Translations under genes and position numbers: made by a program
Shown: in pieces, positions 21,385 through 23,111 of the stretch
Numbering within the stretch: position 1 is the first letter of the stretch
How the letters are laid out: every line of letters starts with the position of its first letter
IMG/VR virus record: IMGVR_UViG_3300047300_000021
Span: 1-23,111 of that record
From: a virus
Reading direction: 5' to 3' (one strand)
DNA: 23,111 bases
Notes under the pieces: model-generated
The model's database searches: none
What the model saw: the letters and a program-made list of their open reading frames with translations, nothing else
What the model was told of the DNA's origin: nothing

Positions 21385-21683
21385 TTGGTGTTCATCGGCT
21401 TGGCGTAAACCGTGCCGCCTGCGGACAATTGGATCGCGCTCACCCGCCACACGCCGGAAGTCGTGGTGGGTACTTTGAACGGGATCGGCGTGTAAGCGGG
21501 GATCGGGGTGCTGGCAGTCGTTGCCACAGCGCCTTCACCGACCTCGACGTAGCAAGGCTGGTCAGACCAAACCATCACGCCTTCGGGGCCAGCGTTCCAG
21601 CCGGTCGTGGAGCCAGCAGTGCCCGTGTACGAGACAGACTGGGCAGGGAAGTCCGTTTTGGACAGGGGATTCAAGAGTTCCAT
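21381..21683 (-). CDS. Small virion-type protein, unknown
   Basis: A 100-residue protein, mostly beta strands with many Thr, Pro and Val (GVMVWSDQPCYVEVGEGAVA, PFKVPTTTSGVWRVSAIQLS). It resembles small phage proteins with a jelly-roll-like pattern that sit next to portal or tail genes, which suggests a minor head or tail component. It has a single Cys (C44). AAGGAG lies before its ATG, and it is separated from the DUF5856 gene by nine bases. The precise role is unknown. Confidence 0.7.
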   Translation of the reverse strand: MELLNPLSKTDFPAQSVSYTGTAGSTTGWNAGPEGVMVWSDQPCYVEVGEGAVATTASTPIPAYTPIPFKVPTTTSGVWRVSAIQLSAGGTVYAKPMNTK

Positions 21684-21692
21684 GTTGGCTCC

Positions 21693-22055
21693 TTATGCGA
21701 GGAATTTTAGCTTGTACAGAGTGGACAGGTAAAGGCCCACGATTTCGTCAATGATGTTCTGAAGCGCGGTGTCGGTTTTCTCAACCACCTCGTAGCGCAT
21801 CTTTTCAATGTCGGCCAGCGAGTCCTCAAGGAACTCAACAATGTTGGTCGTTTTCTTGGCCGACATCAGGCTGATGGGGCCGATCAGACCGTGACGGCCC
21901 TGATACGCCTCGGCAAACTTGTCGGCCAACTCCACGATCTCATCGTAGAACCCGTTGAGGGCCGAGTGTTTGGCAAAGCTGCGGGTGTTCAGATGCACGG
22001 AATGCGCAACATCCCGTGCCAGAAACAACGTGCCCACGAAATCAGCGCATTTCAT
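21693..22055 (-). CDS. DUF5856/Dps-like helical protein
   Basis: A 120-residue all-helical protein. The first half, with DVAHSVHLNTRSFAKHSALN followed by GFYDEIVELADKFAEAYQG, resembles the metal-site helix pair of Dps/ferritin-like proteins and the phage family DUF5856 (H18, H21, H30, D38, E42, D45). It may form a small four-helix bundle that binds metal or DNA, but the spacing is not that of classical Dps ferroxidase sites. The ATG lies inside the last 14 bases of the portal gene in another frame, so it is coupled to portal translation. Presence in the virion module is unusual compared with P22. Family call moderate; activity unknown. Confidence 0.76.
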   Translation of the reverse strand: MKCADFVGTLFLARDVAHSVHLNTRSFAKHSALNGFYDEIVELADKFAEAYQGRHGLIGPISLMSAKKTTNIVEFLEDSLADIEKMRYEVVEKTDTALQNIIDEIVGLYLSTLYKLKFLA

Positions 22056-23111
22056 TCATTTCTCCTTGCTCGGGCATACCACCCATTTGTTCGGCCGATT
22101 CGATTTGCGGAGTTTCCCGCATCTCTTGTGCGCCCACCACAAGATCGTTGCTTTCCATCGCAGCAGCAACCACACCCATTGCGATGTCTTGAATCTGCTG
22201 CTCGGTCATACCGGCTTGCACGGCGCTGATGCGCTGTGTTTCAGCCTGATACGCTTTGATTTCAGCCTCAAATTCTTTGATTTCCAGATCGCGGGCTTCC
22301 ATGCTCCTGTTGACGTTTTGGAGCATGTTGAACATGTTCTCCATCTCGGCCTGCATGGCCTGCATTTGCTGATTGGCAGCGACCAAAGCCGGGTTGTCCT
22401 CGTCGGCCAGCACTTTGGGGTCCAGAGTCTTCTGGAACCGCTTGGCAAGGTCTTGAGCACCGGGCCAGTCCATGTTCTTGACGAACAGGTCGCCAGCCAC
22501 GCTCCAAAGCTGCGGGTTGCCCTGCAACAGTTGGGCCATCGACTCCAGAGCCTCTTGACGCTTGGTGGCGTAGCCGGGGCCGGTGATGACGCGCACATCG
22601 TACTTGCCGACAGACGGGTTGTAGATTTTGTCGATGACGATGCCTTCTTGGTTCACGATCTTCTTGACCGGTTCCTCTTGCATCGGGTTCATCTTGACGG
22701 TCGATGGTTCGCCGTCTTCTCCAATGATGCGGGCGATCCGCTCGGTGTCGTAAATCTTGGGGATCAGGTCCACCAGTTGACGACCAACATGGCGAATAGC
22801 GCGGGCCAGATTATCCACATAGTGATAGGTTCCTACGTCACCTTCGCGCTGACGCGCGAGGATGGCTTTACCAGAACGCTCGTTGCTGGACATACCCAGC
22901 GAGGCGTTGTACTGGCCGGTGGCCGACTTGATGTCCTCAGAAGCGCCCGCTTTGGCTTGCAGCAGGCCGCTGGAGGCCATCGGAGGCTGTGCCCGCTGGG
23001 GTAGTGGCAGGACAGCGCCTTGACCGTCTGTAACGTCTGGATTGACCTCCAGATACGGCCAGTTCTGGGTGTTGGCCGTCTTCCACTGCTGCTCGTAGCC
23101 CTCGAACTGAC
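22042..23111 (-). CDS. Portal protein, P22 gp1-like (5' end cut by window)
   Basis: The reading frame is open to the window edge, so this is the C-terminal 355 or so residues of a larger protein (P22 portal has 725). The portal is the dodecameric ring through which DNA is packaged and ejected. The sequence at the cut edge (YEQQWKTANTQNWPYLEVNP) and the next parts (GAVLPLPQRAQPP, YNASLGMSSNERSGKAILAR, YHYVDNLARAIRHVGRQLVD, LIPKIYDTERIARIIGEDG) follow the P22 portal family closely. The C-terminal third is a Gln/Glu/Met-rich helix (ANQQMQAMQAEMENMFNMLQ), like the P22 portal barrel. The methionine at 22980 is internal and not the start. The end overlaps the DUF5856 gene by 14 bases. Confidence 0.93.
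   Translation of the reverse strand, partial: QFEGYEQQWKTANTQNWPYLEVNPDVTDGQGAVLPLPQRAQPPMASSGLLQAKAGASEDIKSATGQYNASLGMSSNERSGKAILARQREGDVGTYHYVDNLARAIRHVGRQLVDLIPKIYDTERIARIIGEDGEPSTVKMNPMQEEPVKKIVNQEGIVIDKIYNPSVGKYDVRVITGPGYATKRQEALESMAQLLQGNPQLWSVAGDLFVKNMDWPGAQDLAKRFQKTLDPKVLADEDNPALVAANQQMQAMQAEMENMFNMLQNVNRSMEARDLEIKEFEAEIKAYQAETQRISAVQAGMTEQQIQDIAMGVVAAAMESNDLVVGAQEMRETPQIESAEQMGGMPEQGEMNEMR

Noticed and set aside
22981-23111. Treating the methionine at 22980 as the portal start
   Set aside because: The frame stays open to the window edge and its translation matches the conserved P22 portal region, so the gene is cut by the window and does not begin at 22980.
1-23111. CRISPR array, insertion sequence, integrase, retroelement or anti-phage defence system
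   Set aside because: No direct-repeat array, transposase, recombinase, reverse transcriptase or defence-type domain was seen on either strand.

Overview
The window is a compact, gene-dense piece of a tailed bacteriophage genome with a P22-like (podovirus) virion. Its moderately high GC, proteobacterial ribosome-binding sites and sigma70-type promoter suggest a proteobacterial host, perhaps a beta- or gammaproteobacterium; the host guess is inference. I see no integrase, repressor, insertion sequence, CRISPR array or rRNA. Lifestyle cannot be settled from this segment.

Layout. Bases 1-6337 (+ strand) hold the replication and nucleotide-metabolism arm: a DUF2815/gp2.5-like single-stranded-DNA-binding protein, an odd tRNA-like gene, a family B DNA polymerase, a small unknown gene, a DUF3310 protein, a VRR-NUC nuclease, a SNF2-type helicase, a MazG-like pyrophosphohydrolase and five small unknown genes. 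Most of these genes overlap end to start. Bases 6316-23111 (- strand) hold the late arm and are read from right to left: portal (cut by the window end), Dps-like DUF5856 protein, two small proteins, a three-gene tail adaptor/fibre/tailspike cassette, scaffold, coat, putative decoration protein, a small unknown protein, gp4-like adaptor, gp10-like DNA stabilisation protein, a fibre or needle-like protein, a small beta-rich protein, a cupin, three ejection proteins in the P22 order gp7-gp20-gp16, and a lysis cassette. The two arms converge and their last genes overlap by 22 bp.

How it works together. The left arm replicates phage DNA with its own polymerase, helicase, SSB and nuclease and tunes nucleotide pools. 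The right arm builds a P22-type capsid, fills and plugs it (portal, gp4-like, gp10-like), adds receptor-binding proteins, loads ejection proteins, then lyses the cell. A promoter with a perfect -35 box lies just upstream of the scaffold gene. Two UUCG-loop terminators bracket the putative decoration gene, so scaffold and coat probably form a high-output transcription unit.

Points worth a second look: the tRNA-like gene between ssb and polymerase, whose anticodon falls on CTA in a window where none of 34 genes stops at TAG; the polymerase motif C reading NTDG; the scaffold promoter and paired terminators; the AT-richer tailspike cassette inserted between portal and scaffold; a cupin and a Dps-like protein inside the virion operon; and two very short genes resolved only by reading frame and Shine-Dalgarno position near 5363-5649.
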